This document shows, one piece after another, positions 1 through 9,962 of a DNA stretch of 27,507 nt. The notes beneath the pieces are model-generated. The model was given only the letters and a program-made list of their open reading frames with translations, ran no database searches and was not told the DNA's origin. Each line of letters starts with the position of its first letter. The stretch's first letter is position 1. The DNA is taken from contig SWBL01000492.1 in the NCBI GenBank assembly GCA_024195585.1, positions 1 to 27,507 of the forward strand, written 5' to 3'. The DNA is from Aureobasidium sp. EXF-3400. Taxonomy: Eukaryota; Ascomycota; Dothideomycetes; Dothideales; Saccotheciaceae. A program made the translations under genes and the position numbers.

Positions 1-1003
1 GTTGTAGTCAGGTTGCATGGTGGTCACAGGTCTAGAAGAAGCAAGTATTTTGCACGAGGGACACAGAATTATCTTCTGGAAGCGAACATGATGTATAAGG
101 ATAAGCTGGATACGACGTGCAAGAAAACATGGCCGGCTATTTGAGACTTTCTATCGGTGTATTTTTACATCCAAAATGAGTTGCCAGAAGAGATACATGA
201 TCGCAAAATGGTCAAGGGAGAAACGGAAGAAAGTAGGAATATTATTCTGCTGTAGATACGATACCGAAGGCAACTTGATGGATGTAGAATATGTCTCTAG
301 TTAGTTCTTGTCCATATCATCGATATTCAGAAAGAGCGGATGACCAGAGCGAAATCCAAGCTCGAAACCCGAAACTCGACATGCAGTGAGAGACGCATAT
401 CGTTCGCAGTTGCCACAATGTCATCGTTCAGAGTCGCAAGTAACGGTGGAAGTTGTTATACAAGAGCAGCAAGAAGACGAGTCGCCCACTGACTCGAAAT
501 GTGCAAAGCTTCTTCTCACAGCTTATCACGCGACAGATTTAAGGTGGTTTAAATCGCCCCATTATCAATGCAAGTCGTAGAAAACAGTCTTACTGGTGCA
601 TGAGGAATCATAGGGTGCCAACCGACGAACAGGCCTGGGATGCTTCGGTGTGAAGATGGTCCGCTCCCGACATGAGAACGAGAATCCTGTCTTCGAGTAA
701 TCCCTACTAAATGTCGAATCAGATGATCGAATTGAAAGAGGGTTGACAAGAGATCCTGTACCTCGATATCCATAGAACAATTCGACCTGCAGCTGTGCTT
801 ATGCTTGGCCAAGAGTAATCAGTGTTTCGGAGGTATGAGATCAAGGGTTTAGACCCAATTAACGTGATCTAACGGTTGAAAGTCATTATTATATGATCAG
901 TGAAAGGTGTTAACGAGCTCCAATCTCAAAATATTCTCCATCTTCGACTATATAGTACAGGGAGACTGCATCGTAACGTGGACTATTTAACCCACGCACA
1001 AAC
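1..1003. other. Stretch without a supported gene
   Basis: Short ORFs on both strands (for example 386-580 plus and 549-812 minus) overlap each other and have no family resemblance or coding-like composition. Nothing beyond a TATA-like box near the right edge is supported. Confidence 0.5.
949..954 (+). promoter_or_regulatory. TATA-like box upstream of the 1004 gene
   Basis: TATATA lies 55 bp before the ATG at 1004, a usual distance for a fungal core promoter with a short leader. There is no experimental or comparative support; the call rests only on motif and spacing. Confidence 0.25.
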
Positions 1004-1581
1004 ATGTCAGGAGCCACAGTCCCGGCTTACTTAGAAGGTATTGAGAGAATACGCGCTGAATTATACTGCCTTTGCCACTTAGAGCACACTAGCGCACGAG
1101 ATTTTGCAGATCTCCAGTCAAGCATAGAGCTGCTAGATTCGATTGGCAAGCGTCGGCCAGTTAAAAACGGCTCACTTGTGTTGCGTCTAATGCTACTCCT
1201 ACATGAGTTTTTGTTAGATTCGAAACAAGGTGCGGCTACATCCTCTACGGTCTTTTGCTTAACTGACCTGTTTCATGTAGGTTGGTTTCAATGGGTAGAC
1301 TGTGCGGATATAAAGATGTCTGATGGAAAATCACGGCTCCCGACAGCTTTTGAGATCAGAGCTATCTGTCAAGAGATCCGTGACTTCTCGGATGACGCAA
1401 GTTTCGCCGACTAGTCAGTTGGGTTACCGCAGATGTTGTTAACTTCGATAGCACCGTATGCGAACAGAAATCTGGCGCGATTGTCTCTCGTCCTACGTGT
1501 TTTTACATCCCTCAAACTTCGAAAGAGTCTGTCCTTGGGAAAGATCCTGACAGACTTCAAGATCGATGGGAATTTTGCTAG
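1004..1581 (+). CDS. Hypothetical protein, two-exon model, about 174 aa
   Basis: I do not recognise this protein. The model is exon 1004-1379, intron 1380-1432 (53 nt, donor GTGACT, acceptor CCGCAG), exon 1433-1581. Phase 1 joins cleanly, so the second exon reads in a frame with good coding character (residues around VVNFDSTVCEQKSG). Without splicing the ORF would stop at 1414 as a 136-aa protein. The first exon is helical-looking with a leucine-rich stretch (LVLRLMLLLHEFLL, about residues 64-77) but no signal peptide. A TATA-like box sits 55 bp upstream. A further phase-0 splice from about 1530 to 1638 could extend it into a downstream open frame, but the donor (GTCCTT) is poor. The donor GTGACT is also weak, so the unspliced form remains possible. 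Confidence 0.4.
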
Positions 1582-1637
1582 CACCATGTTATCCAAAACA
1601 TTCAAGGCTTCGCGGTATATCTGTAGCGCCTGCCTAG

Positions 1638-2219
1638 AAACGCGCGAAGCAAATGTGTGTTGACTCAAATGCTAGGAACGAGGGAGATGTGAATCTGGAA
1701 GAGGAGATTGTCTTAGGTCATCTGCCTCCCCATCCGCTCCCGAATAAGGTTTTGCGGTTTGACATCACGACGGAGGAATTATTTTCTCAATCACAACACA
1801 ATCTGAACTAGGAGGGACAGATTCGATATTCATCAACAGAACCCGATGGAGATCATCTTAATGCTGAATCTATTCCAACGCTATCTGGAGCGACCAAAGA
1901 TACGCGCAGCCGCCATCAAAACATGATCGTGGAGGCACTTCCGTGTGATCCTTCTGCAACGCAATCCATAAATCTCATCCCTTGGCGTATCTCCTCCTCT
2001 AGAGGGCGCACCCAGGATCTGCTTCTCTCCAACTGCTGTGCCGATATAGATTGCTGTCACATCTTCCCGAACATCAGAGCTGAAACGTTGCCGATACTGT
2101 ACATGATCAAGAAGTCCTATGGCCTTTTCCCTGACTCCCTCTCCAACGCTCTTTTCAACCTCATGGAGAGGTCTAGGGAATCTGCTGAGGAATTGAGCGA
2201 GATGAGCGCTTATTTGTAG
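1638..2219 (+). other. Plus-strand open frame with one stop, competing with a minus-strand model
   Basis: Frame 0 is open from 1638 to 2219 except for one TAG near 1806. The part 1653-1800 reads like protein (residues such as LEEEIVLGHLPPHPLPNKVL). From 1881 on it is antisense to the spliced minus-strand model at 1881-2616, and only one of the two is likely real there. The part left of 1881 is not explained by the minus model and could be a third exon of the 1004 gene. Confidence 0.2.
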
Positions 2220-2616
2220 ATCGAATGCCTTGCCAGTCCCCGCATCTATGCGTTGACACATCATCATGATCTACGACACAACAGCGCTGATCAGCAATCG
2301 ATAGAAATTCGAACTCCATAGCTATAAGCATACTCACACAAACAACTTTGACCTCATCGCGATCTTGTAATGCTTTGTAGACTATTGCAATCATTTCCTG
2401 ATCCTGCATGCTTCTTTGATCGCTAGTCTCGCCATCGATGTACCGTTCGAGAGACGGCCACCAAGCGGACTCCGCGAAGATGTGGCTGGATGCTTTGGGG
2501 CGATTTGTATTGGAGGCATACATTTTCGTGCTTCTAGCCTGAATTTTGGTCAGATTGAACTCCATACCTGGAGACCAACTTGCTAAGGGTGCCGCGCACG
2601 CCGGGCTGCAGAGCAT
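1881..2616 (-). CDS. Hypothetical protein, two-exon minus-strand model
   Basis: I do not recognise this protein. Exon 1 runs from 2616 (or the internal ATG at 2565) to 2338. The intron is 2337-2271 (67 nt) with a strong donor GTGAGT, a TGCTGATC branch-like site and a GTCGTAG acceptor. Exon 2 runs from 2270 to the stop at 1881. The phase-0 join removes the short out-of-frame tail of the first ORF and opens a 129-codon second exon. No domain, signal peptide or membrane segment is evident; exon 2 contains an amphipathic helix-like region (HLAQFLSRFPRPLHEVEKSV). Part of it is antisense to another open frame, which lowers confidence. The final exon may be cut short or followed by another intron. 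Confidence 0.33.
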
Positions 2617-4043
2617 GGGAGATCTTAGAACTATGTAAATTGTCTCTAGGTAAATGGTCAGCCTGGTGTTGAAATCTAGTAATGATTGAATTGGGACTCA
2701 ATAAGTCGCTTCAAGTGTATCGCGAGGGAAAGGTAGACCATATCCGGCGAATGAACTGTGACCGAGGGTTCAGGGTGTTCAGTCTGAAGTTCAACACCTC
2801 TTCAGATGTCCTTCTTCTAGTGTCAACACGAACCAGTGTCCAAGATTGATCCGAATGACGCAATCTCCCCTGTCGAGATGTGCCTTAGGGTTACACCCTT
2901 TTGGCCGGAATTTGTTCGATACTCACGTCACTGAGGAACTTTACATCTCATACACAATGGCGGGAATCTGTTTCTATCCTGGACTTTTCGAGGAACGGTA
3001 CGTATGTCTCGAAACGCTTTCACGTCTCTATCGTGGAAAAATGGCACTTTACGGCAGTCTATAATGTTGCACGGTGATTAAAGAGCGTTCAGCCACTAGT
3101 CATGTGGAGTAAATTACGGTGGTAATAAACCCACAGCCTGCGTGAGGATGACGCTTCCAGTATCATGAAGTAGCCTTTCTTGGTGTAGATTTATAGGAGG
3201 CAGGGAAACATCATGCACTAGCCTGTTAAGGCTCGTAAAGTAAGCTCGAGTACAGGGTTGGTGTTCTATGCCGAACTAGTGCTATGCACGATTCACGTCG
3301 AGCCTGTGTGCGGCAAGTCGCACCTTCTGTTGCTTCAAGTGCTACTGCGGTGGCCTTGTTTTGTGCAAATGCATCACCCATCGCGGTAATCTGTCATTGT
3401 TTCTTTGCGCTTGCTGCTCATTGCATCGATGTTTAATCATTGCACAGTCAATATGCGGCTCAGACAGGTCGTACATTAGATCGGAATCTGACTTGGCGAA
3501 CATGGGAATCCTGGGGTGGTGTTCTCGGAAGCCCAATTTTGACTATGTAGGTTGTATCGAAGCCAAGAGAAAATCAGGCGCAAGATCAGTCCAAAGCAGC
3601 ATGAAACGCTAGATTTGAGCCTCTTTGAACCATCTCGTGGACTCTAACAAGGCTCTCTTATCTCGGAGTTTACTGGCCTTGAAGACCAGTGGTAGCGATA
3701 GCTATAGGGGCGGAAGACGCGTCGATCAAGGACTAATCGACGACAGCATCCCGCCTGGTGGACTGTCTCGCGATTTCGATCGTAGGGGTGATTATCAAAG
3801 GGAATGTAACAATAGAAGCAATCTGTGGACATAGATCGACTAGTCACGAGTGTGTGTTGTAGCCTGGACTCTATCCCTGGAAACATGAAACCACAGGTAT
3901 CTGCATCACCCGACCGGAGTCTAGCTGATGTGATCCCACTTTAGTCCAAACACCGGAGCCGTCTGCTATGAACTAATAATAACTTTAGTGCGGAAAGCAG
4001 ACGTAAGAGTGTGATACTCATCGCAGGATTTCCTCTATAAGTT
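2617..4043. other. Stretch without a supported gene; inverted repeat near right end
   Basis: Only short, mutually overlapping ORFs are present (2846-3064 plus, 3342-3536 minus, 3625-3834 plus and others), none recognised. About 60 bp before the bZIP start an 8-bp inverted repeat CGTCTGCT / AGCAGACG encloses about 30 nt (roughly 3959-4004). It could be a promoter element of the following gene but has no other support. Confidence 0.4.
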
Positions 4044-4874
4044 ATGATGGTGAACATCTATCTAAGAGACTACTTGTCACAACCGCAAGTAGCAAGCAGT
4101 ACTCAGGATATCCTCAACCACAAATCCCACATGTCTCTAGGCGCACGATCTCTGGACGGCAACGAGGTTAGGCGTCGGCAAAATAGTGAAGCTCAGAGAA
4201 CGTATAGAAAGAAACATGGAAATTACTGGGGGGGGATGGAGAAGACATTAGAAGAACTAGAATCACAAGAGGAGTGGCTAAAGAATGAGCTGGGTGACAC
4301 GGAACAGGAGGAAGATCCATCATTTGATCCCGGAACACAATCGATACGACTGCAAACCCCACATTCGTCACAAGAATACTTCCAACCTCATCAAGGTCTT
4401 GACTCTAGTCTCGACACCGGAAACTCGGCGGCCGCCGAATTAGGAACAAGTTATTCTTTACTGGAGTCATCGTCTGGTGGTGACCTTATGCCAAGCATAG
4501 ATCGCTCTTCAATTAGTGGATACATGCAGTCCGAGACTAGAAGTGCTCAGAATCTGGGATCATATCACGTCCATGGTGGCCACGAAGATCAACATCATTC
4601 AGCCACGCTAAGACCCCCGATGATATCTGCAAATCAGATGATCCCTGTGTTCGCCAATCATGGCGCGGGTGTTCAAAATTACCATCAAGGTCCCCCATAT
4701 TGCGGGGCTCCTAATCCATGCGAACAATCATCAGGACTTGTTGTGGTTCCACCAAGAATTACCGTGGTCATACAGATGGACTTCCCCCAAAGTTCTGGGT
4801 TCGATTCACAGTACATGATGCAAATCCCGAATCCGTACCTCTTCTCAGGATCTTCTCATGAGATACGCTACTAA
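4044..4874 (+). CDS. bZIP transcription factor
   Basis: This is a 276-residue nuclear DNA-binding protein of the fungal bZIP class. The basic region is at about residues 43-57 (RRRQNSEAQRTYRKK), with the invariant N47-x7-R55. The zipper follows at exactly canonical spacing: R55 plus ten is M65, then L72 and L79, so the heptads are M-L-L and short. The rest is low-complexity Ser/Gln/Gly/His-rich, as in many fungal activators. Two features are odd. A run of eight G at 4228-4235 encodes Trp-Gly-Gly in the hinge between basic region and zipper, where a continuous helix is expected, and the zipper has only about three heptads. DNA binding or dimerisation may therefore be weak. The ATG at 4044 starts MM; an internal Met at residue 30 also precedes the domain. 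The next gene, another bZIP, faces it tail to tail. Confidence 0.72.
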   Translation: MMVNIYLRDYLSQPQVASSTQDILNHKSHMSLGARSLDGNEVRRRQNSEAQRTYRKKHGNYWGGMEKTLEELESQEEWLKNELGDTEQEEDPSFDPGTQSIRLQTPHSSQEYFQPHQGLDSSLDTGNSAAAELGTSYSLLESSSGGDLMPSIDRSSISGYMQSETRSAQNLGSYHVHGGHEDQHHSATLRPPMISANQMIPVFANHGAGVQNYHQGPPYCGAPNPCEQSSGLVVVPPRITVVIQMDFPQSSGFDSQYMMQIPNPYLFSGSSHEIRY

Positions 4875-5542
4875 GGGTTGGATAGCACGCTGATGTGCCG
4901 GAGGCGGCGATATGTCTAGTCATCTGCTACCAGATGATATCCAACGCTATGCTAAACTCGATATTTTCCATTCAGTCGATCAAACTGTAAAGTGAACTAA
5001 AAAGGACTTGCTACGGTTTGTATAGATACAGAAGCCTAGTTATATCCATAACTTGGACAAATGGAGTACGTTTCCCCGTTATGGCCCACGGGACTCCACA
5101 CGGTGCAGTGTGATGCATTTTCGAGTTAGATTCAGTCAAGATACAGCTACATCTAAAAGACTGGTGGACCATTAGAGCTTCGCTCACATGCTTCTACTGC
5201 CTATATCCTGATGGCATTGAGACTCCCTTCGCATGGAAAAGTCGCTGTCAATGAAGATCATTCTTCTGACCCACAAGCATGTCATACTGTGGAGAAAAGA
5301 CATCCTTACGCTGTGTGGACCATTACAGGTTGCTTGTTTTTGTGAATGAAGCCATTAGATTCAGCAGACTACTCTTCAGACGAAATTTAGATCTCAAAGA
5401 CCCTCATAAATCACCGAAGACATCGCGCCTAGAGGACTGCGTTCATTCTGAGATGTGAGCACATATGACTTAAGCTCAAAATACCAAGCCACCTCCTTCG
5501 TAGTTGGCACTATGATCACGATACAGATGCAGTGTACATTTC
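4875..5542. other. Shared 3' intergenic region between two convergent bZIP genes
   Basis: 668 bp between two convergent stop codons. No ORF, repeat or RNA gene is visible; it presumably holds both 3' untranslated regions and poly(A) sites. Confidence 0.5.
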
Positions 5543-6451
5543 CTACGTAGGATAAATACCTATGAGCGGCTCGAGTCGGCTATCGCTATGGTGAGAATGA
5601 TTGTAAGATGTTGTAGAGGCAATGGCATTATTCGTTAACAACATAACGTTCTGCAAAGCATGGAAAAACTGCTGGACCGTCATCTGGCGTGAGTTAAAAG
5701 CAAGACCTGGTGAGTGAGTGCCAGTCCAAGTGGTGAGATTCGTCCGGGTGCGGATCGCAGGACCATTTGATTCTAAGTCTGCTGTGTACTCTAGTGATTC
5801 AGTGGGCAGATCCAATTGTTCTGAATAAGGGAAGCTTAGCCCGGAGTCATTTTTGAGCGCGTTGACTCCTTTTTCTTGTGGCACACTCTCGATATCCAGA
5901 CCATAACGCATTGCATTTGATTCCACGGTGGACGGTGATTGCGACCTCTGCGAGGATATGCTGTTCAGAATCTGACTACTGTGAGCAGTAGCAGCGTTTT
6001 CCTGGACTCTGAGATCGGTGCCAGGATCATCGGCGACATCCTTTTCCTCCTGGATTAAACTGTTGACGTTCTCATCCCAATCAGCCAGGAAGTCAAAGTT
6101 TAGTTGTGTCGCATGCTGTGGGAATAATGGTGAGAGGTCACAAGAGCCAAAATCACCTGGCGCGACAGGTTCTTGGCTAAGTTCCGTGGCACTACTAAAG
6201 AGCTTTGAGGGCGTGGGCATTGAACCCGTAGCGCAAGGTCGATCTTCGGGAATAATGGGTGGAATTGTTTCCTTCGACTGTCGAGAAGCTTCTTTGTTTG
6301 CACGCTGTTTGAGAATTCGTTTGAGATGTTCGACTCGATTTGTGGCTTGCCTGACATTTTCTCTAAGACAAGCCTGGCGCAACTTCTTTCGCTGCCGATA
6401 TCTGGTCTGCGCTTCGCGGTTGTTCTTCCGCTTTTGCTCTGCGCTTGTCAT
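5543..6451 (-). CDS. bZIP transcription factor
   Basis: This is a 302-residue nuclear bZIP protein. The start is set at the ATG at 6451, because the frame upstream opens only with a non-ATG codon; translation then begins MTSAEQKRKNNREAQTRYRQ. The basic region lies at residues 7-23 with N11-x7-R19 (NREAQTRYR), and the zipper positions ten residues further on are L29, A36 and L43, exact bZIP spacing. N-x-x-A-Q-x-x-Y-R is the usual fungal Pap1/Yap-like and related basic-region style. The remainder is acidic and Ser/Pro-rich, with a possible ordered C-terminal helix (VQQFFHALQNVMLLTN, near residue 260). No intron is needed. It is convergent with the bZIP gene at 4044-4874, but the two proteins share little outside the basic region. 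The target genes are not evident from the sequence. Confidence 0.85.
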   Translation of the reverse strand: MTSAEQKRKNNREAQTRYRQRKKLRQACLRENVRQATNRVEHLKRILKQRANKEASRQSKETIPPIIPEDRPCATGSMPTPSKLFSSATELSQEPVAPGDFGSCDLSPLFPQHATQLNFDFLADWDENVNSLIQEEKDVADDPGTDLRVQENAATAHSSQILNSISSQRSQSPSTVESNAMRYGLDIESVPQEKGVNALKNDSGLSFPYSEQLDLPTESLEYTADLESNGPAIRTRTNLTTWTGTHSPGLAFNSRQMTVQQFFHALQNVMLLTNNAIASTTSYNHSHHSDSRLEPLIGIYPT

Positions 6452-7692
6452 CGCATCCACGATCGGGCACAAGGGGACAAATGGGCTTGAGCTTTACTGT
6501 TATTTACGAAGGAGCTGATGTAGACTCAAAGAACGTCACAACAGCCAGATTTATCTATCTTGAAAAAGCTCTCGCAATCTTCATCTGCATCTCGGGACAG
6601 CATGAAACATCCTCTTAGCTGATGTGTGTCTCGAAGGTACAGAAATAGTCGCTGCTCAGAATTATCTCACTCGATCTCTCGAGATGACGGGATATTTATA
6701 GATCACTCCTGACAATGGAAGCGAAGGTGAACGTGCTTAATCCTTGAGTGAGTGGAACTGCCTGATGTGGTAATCTGTTTCGACGAATCGCTATTTATAG
6801 TACGCTGCGGACGTCGACCTGGTTTCATCTACGCACTGTGAAACGCTGAGTAGGCATAACATATCGAATAGTCTCTTTTATATCCACATCAATAAGACGA
6901 TTCATCTCGAGATAGCAGGATCTGGTTTTACTGAGATCTAATGGATATGTTGATCCTTAGGCGACTCTGTCAAAGATGCAAGGAGATGATTTGGAGCTTT
7001 CTGCTCCCTTTGCTTGTTCTTGAAGCGTGTGACTCGAGAGGTGGCTTCAGATCACCGTTGTGCGGCGAAATGCGAAAGTTTAGACTGATCGGAGTAAGCT
7101 CAGAGACAATGGAAATTTTCCGCTCGAACCGGTATGCAATTCGTTGGTATCCGTTCTTATGCAAAGCTAGGATATCTGGCTTCTAGGAGCTGAACTAGAA
7201 TATGGAGGGTCAAATCTTGGTTAGGGAATGGTTGAAACAGTGTTTAGTGCTAGTGACCAAAGGCAGAACTGCCGCAAATGAGGTGATAGGGTGGCTCATG
7301 ATTATCATTCGATCGATAATCGTGACTGCTTAGATCTGGAACACCACATTGTGTTCTTCATATTGAAAGATATGATCACACGAGCAAACTACGTAAGAAG
7401 TCGCAGCGACTGGCCTCCATGTGAGAAAGGTCTAACAATGTATTCTGCACAATGTGCCCGCACTCAACCGATCGAAATCGATATACAGCTATGACAGTCG
7501 TTCTTAATGATCAAAAGTGACGTGCAAAGCCGATGTAGTCACGCCTGCTGATCTCTCACCCTGCCGAGACCGAAATTCTCAGGCTCTTGAGAATACTCGG
7601 TGAGCTGGCTGGTCGCTCGTTTCTCCTTCCCCGCTGCATGACATTCAAGTCGCGCCATGCTCAGGCCATCTGCGGTTGAACATCACGCGCTT
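6452..7692. other. Stretch without a supported gene
   Basis: The left part is the upstream region of the minus-strand bZIP. The ORFs at 6941-7186 and 7291-7494 (plus) are short, unrecognised and lack coding-like composition. No repeat or RNA gene was seen. Confidence 0.45.
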
Positions 7693-7962
7693 CTACTCAT
7701 TCTTTCCTACGTAGTCACGAAAGAGTCCGGATGTGGCTATGACTAAGTCGACCGCATCTGCTATACTCAGCGGAAGCGAGCCCTCGGGACTCCAGAGTTC
7801 ACAATTCGAGTCTGCCCGAGCATGACCTTTTCTGTCTCCGCGATAGTTGTCTGGAGCCGCATAAGGTGATAGTGCGGGATATACAGTCTTCAGAAAACCA
7901 GGACTGAATGAGGAATGACGCTTGGTGACTAGTAAATCTTGCCTAGGTTGTTGGTTTGGCAT
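7693..7962 (-). pseudogene. Possible decayed N-terminus of a short-chain dehydrogenase/reductase
   Basis: The frame from the ATG at 7962 reads MPNQQ..., then residues like SPGFLKTVYPALSPY and DNYRG. This resembles the leader of fungal SDR oxidoreductases before the Rossmann TGxxxGIG loop. The nucleotide-binding loop itself is missing in this frame; a neighbouring frame over about 7800-7850 reads EKVMLGQTRIV, like a damaged KVVLITGxxRGIG. The original frame later returns to SIADAVDLVIATSGLF, comparable to the SDR segment after the loop (AxAfAxAGAdlVIA). It ends at 7693 with no catalytic YxxxK region nearby. I infer a frameshifted SDR remnant; this rests on pattern memory only and could be chance. 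Confidence 0.33.
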
Positions 7963-9226
7963 GATGCGCAACCTATACAAATAAGCGGAGGTGTGGATTT
8001 ATGAACTTTTCGCAAGAGAGAGGTCGGATCGGTAAGGAAGCGAGCCCTGACAAAGAGTTGGTGCCCTGACATCTGATATATCGCCCACTTACGATCTTTC
8101 AAGTTAGCACTTGACTCTTGAGCTTTCGAAAGGGCTCAACGTGTGAGGACGTAGTCCAGTACACTGAGTCTTTTACAACCCATGAAAAGCCGACTTACTT
8201 CCATTACTTAACGTAATAAACATTAATTACCATCATGTCAAACAGTATGATCCGCGATTTGGAACACCGGAGGTCTGTGAGGTGTAAGCCAGACTTTCTG
8301 TTCTGTATATGGATATCGCGCCAAGAGCGCTGTAACAGACCCAGAATAGAAATATGCTGTATGTCTTTGTGAAGTTAGGTGGGTGTAAGAGTAACAGTAT
8401 TGAAAACGGGGTTTCTACATTGGAACGTGCTGACACATCCAAAGTCAGGAACTTGCCGACTGAGTTGCTATGTCGTAGTGCACCATAGTCGGTGGCGCGA
8501 TCGAGGTTGTTTTGCGATTGTGCCCTTTCTTCTCTTGGTGCAACAAGATAGATGCTTGTAACAGCCGAGTAGCTATATCCCTGCTCCAGCAAAGCCCGCA
8601 AGGCAGATTGAGTACGAATTGAAACAAGAAGAAAAATCCTCGTCGAGTGCTTACTTGTAAGGGGAAGGCGCGCAGTGATTTTTGTAGCGACGTGAACAGG
8701 TGAACGCCGGGGCTCACCTGTGTCTGGGAACACTTCACTCACTCCCTCGACGTCGCGACGGTGAGATATTCGATCGCGGGCCACTGGCCACTGGCCCCTT
8801 TCCTCCTCACCCTCCTCGGTTCCATCGTTTTTCCCCTTCTTCTCTCCCAAAAGGTAACATACGGCCTCAGATGGCCACCGATAGTGTTCCTTTTCGAGCT
8901 CGCATGGTTTTTGCTAGTGAAAGCGCAGTAATTGATATTTACTGTCTGATCATCGTTGATACGAGACGCACAGGTCACCTGTTGCGGTTTATGTGGAGAA
9001 GCGGCTAGCAAGCGCGACAAGACGGCGCCACATACGAACGGAAGCGACGCTAGGTATTAGCGTATCCGATAACTTTTGGTGACCCCGCATCACGACCTGA
9101 CCGTCGCTGGTTGGTTATGATAAGCAACACTCAGTCAGGTTGTTTGGAGAGCCGAAATCCGATGGCGGTGTCTGACAATCACGCCAGGATTAATCTTCGG
9201 CCGGCTTTGACCCATGGCTTGTGTCC
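7963..9226. other. Stretch without a supported gene; one short hairpin
   Basis: The long minus ORF 8233-8850 has no recognisable family and a composition typical of a chance frame. An inverted repeat ACAGGTGA / TCACCTGT with a 10-nt loop lies at 8696-8721. At about 9071-9090 the sequence TTTTGGTGACCCCG recalls the segment next to fungal LTR retrotransposon primer-binding sites, but no matching LTR ends or gag/pol were found. Confidence 0.4.
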
Positions 9227-9460
9227 ATGTCCAAAGTGCGAATTTCAAAAGTGGCAAATGTATCAGCACGTGCTTTGCGCAAGCGCTCCGCTCATTTTCA
9301 ATGGTTTAGATTGGACTGCGTTTCGGGGCGACGGTATGATTTTACTTCAAACATTTCTAGTACTTCTCCGGACACGTATCTGTCCTTTTCTCGGAGACAT
9401 CTCTACTCGTTGAAAGCATCTACTGTTCTGATGGGTAAAGATCCTTCTCGAGTCTTTTGA
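9227..9460 (+). other. Unassigned 77-aa open frame
   Basis: This ATG-initiated frame is basic (MSKVRISKVANVSARALRKR) and Ser-rich, with no known domain. It stops one base before the ATG of the next ORF at 9462. An intron linking the two was looked for (GTAAAG...CCACAG, about 49 nt) but the phases do not join. It may be chance or decayed. Confidence 0.15.
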
Positions 9461-9461
9461 T

Positions 9462-9962
9462 ATGCATCCCCTTCCACAGTCTCTGAACTTTGACAACGTC
9501 AAGATATCGATAGAGAAAATCCAGAATCCAAGGACAACAACAGAGATACAGACATTAGGACGGCTCCCCACGACTCAAGGCATCCTCTGCAAGAGCAACT
9601 CACCACCAAGAGATGCTTCCTCGACTGGTGAGCAAAGCAACCACGGTCCGGTCAAAGCTGCTCCAGACTCGGTCCCTTTGGAGACCACCGTACCAATTCC
9701 GGTCTCAGAGATCCCGCCACCTGGAAGACCGTCTTCTTCTCACCGACCCAATGTTTATCCCCCCGGGAGTATAGCATTCATTCTTTCGCAAAACGACCAG
9801 AAACCTTCCGAAGAACCAGAAAGTGGCCCTGCCTTCAGAAAGGCGAATGAGCCCGCGAAAGGCGATGGTGTCAACAAACGACGTATGGAAGGTCATTCTA
9901 AAGGCAAAGTTCGTCATCAAGCTCTATTCACGTGCCGATGGTTACTGATTCGTAGATTCTAG
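9462..9962 (+). CDS. Unrecognised Pro/Ser-rich ORF, 166 aa
   Basis: I do not recognise it. It starts at an ATG and reads a hydrophilic, proline-rich protein (for example PVSEIPPPGRPSSSHRPN) ending in a Lys/Arg-rich segment; no signal peptide, membrane helix or catalytic motif is seen. Composition is more protein-like than the other ORFs around it, but there is no intron, promoter or homology evidence. It could be a disordered linker exon of a larger decayed gene, or a degenerate retroelement gag region given the LTR-junction-like string near 9071. Confidence 0.22.
   Translation: MHPLPQSLNFDNVKISIEKIQNPRTTTEIQTLGRLPTTQGILCKSNSPPRDASSTGEQSNHGPVKAAPDSVPLETTVPIPVSEIPPPGRPSSSHRPNVYPPGSIAFILSQNDQKPSEEPESGPAFRKANEPAKGDGVNKRRMEGHSKGKVRHQALFTCRWLLIRRF

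Noticed and set aside
8696..8721. Hairpin ACAGGTGA-N10-TCACCTGT
   Set aside because: Clear 8-bp arms but isolated, with no poly-T, gene end or second copy; such short inverted repeats are expected by chance in 27 kb.
8233..8850. 205-aa minus-strand ORF
   Set aside because: No domain, a non-ATG-like context, and overlapping open frames on both strands; the composition looks like a chance frame.
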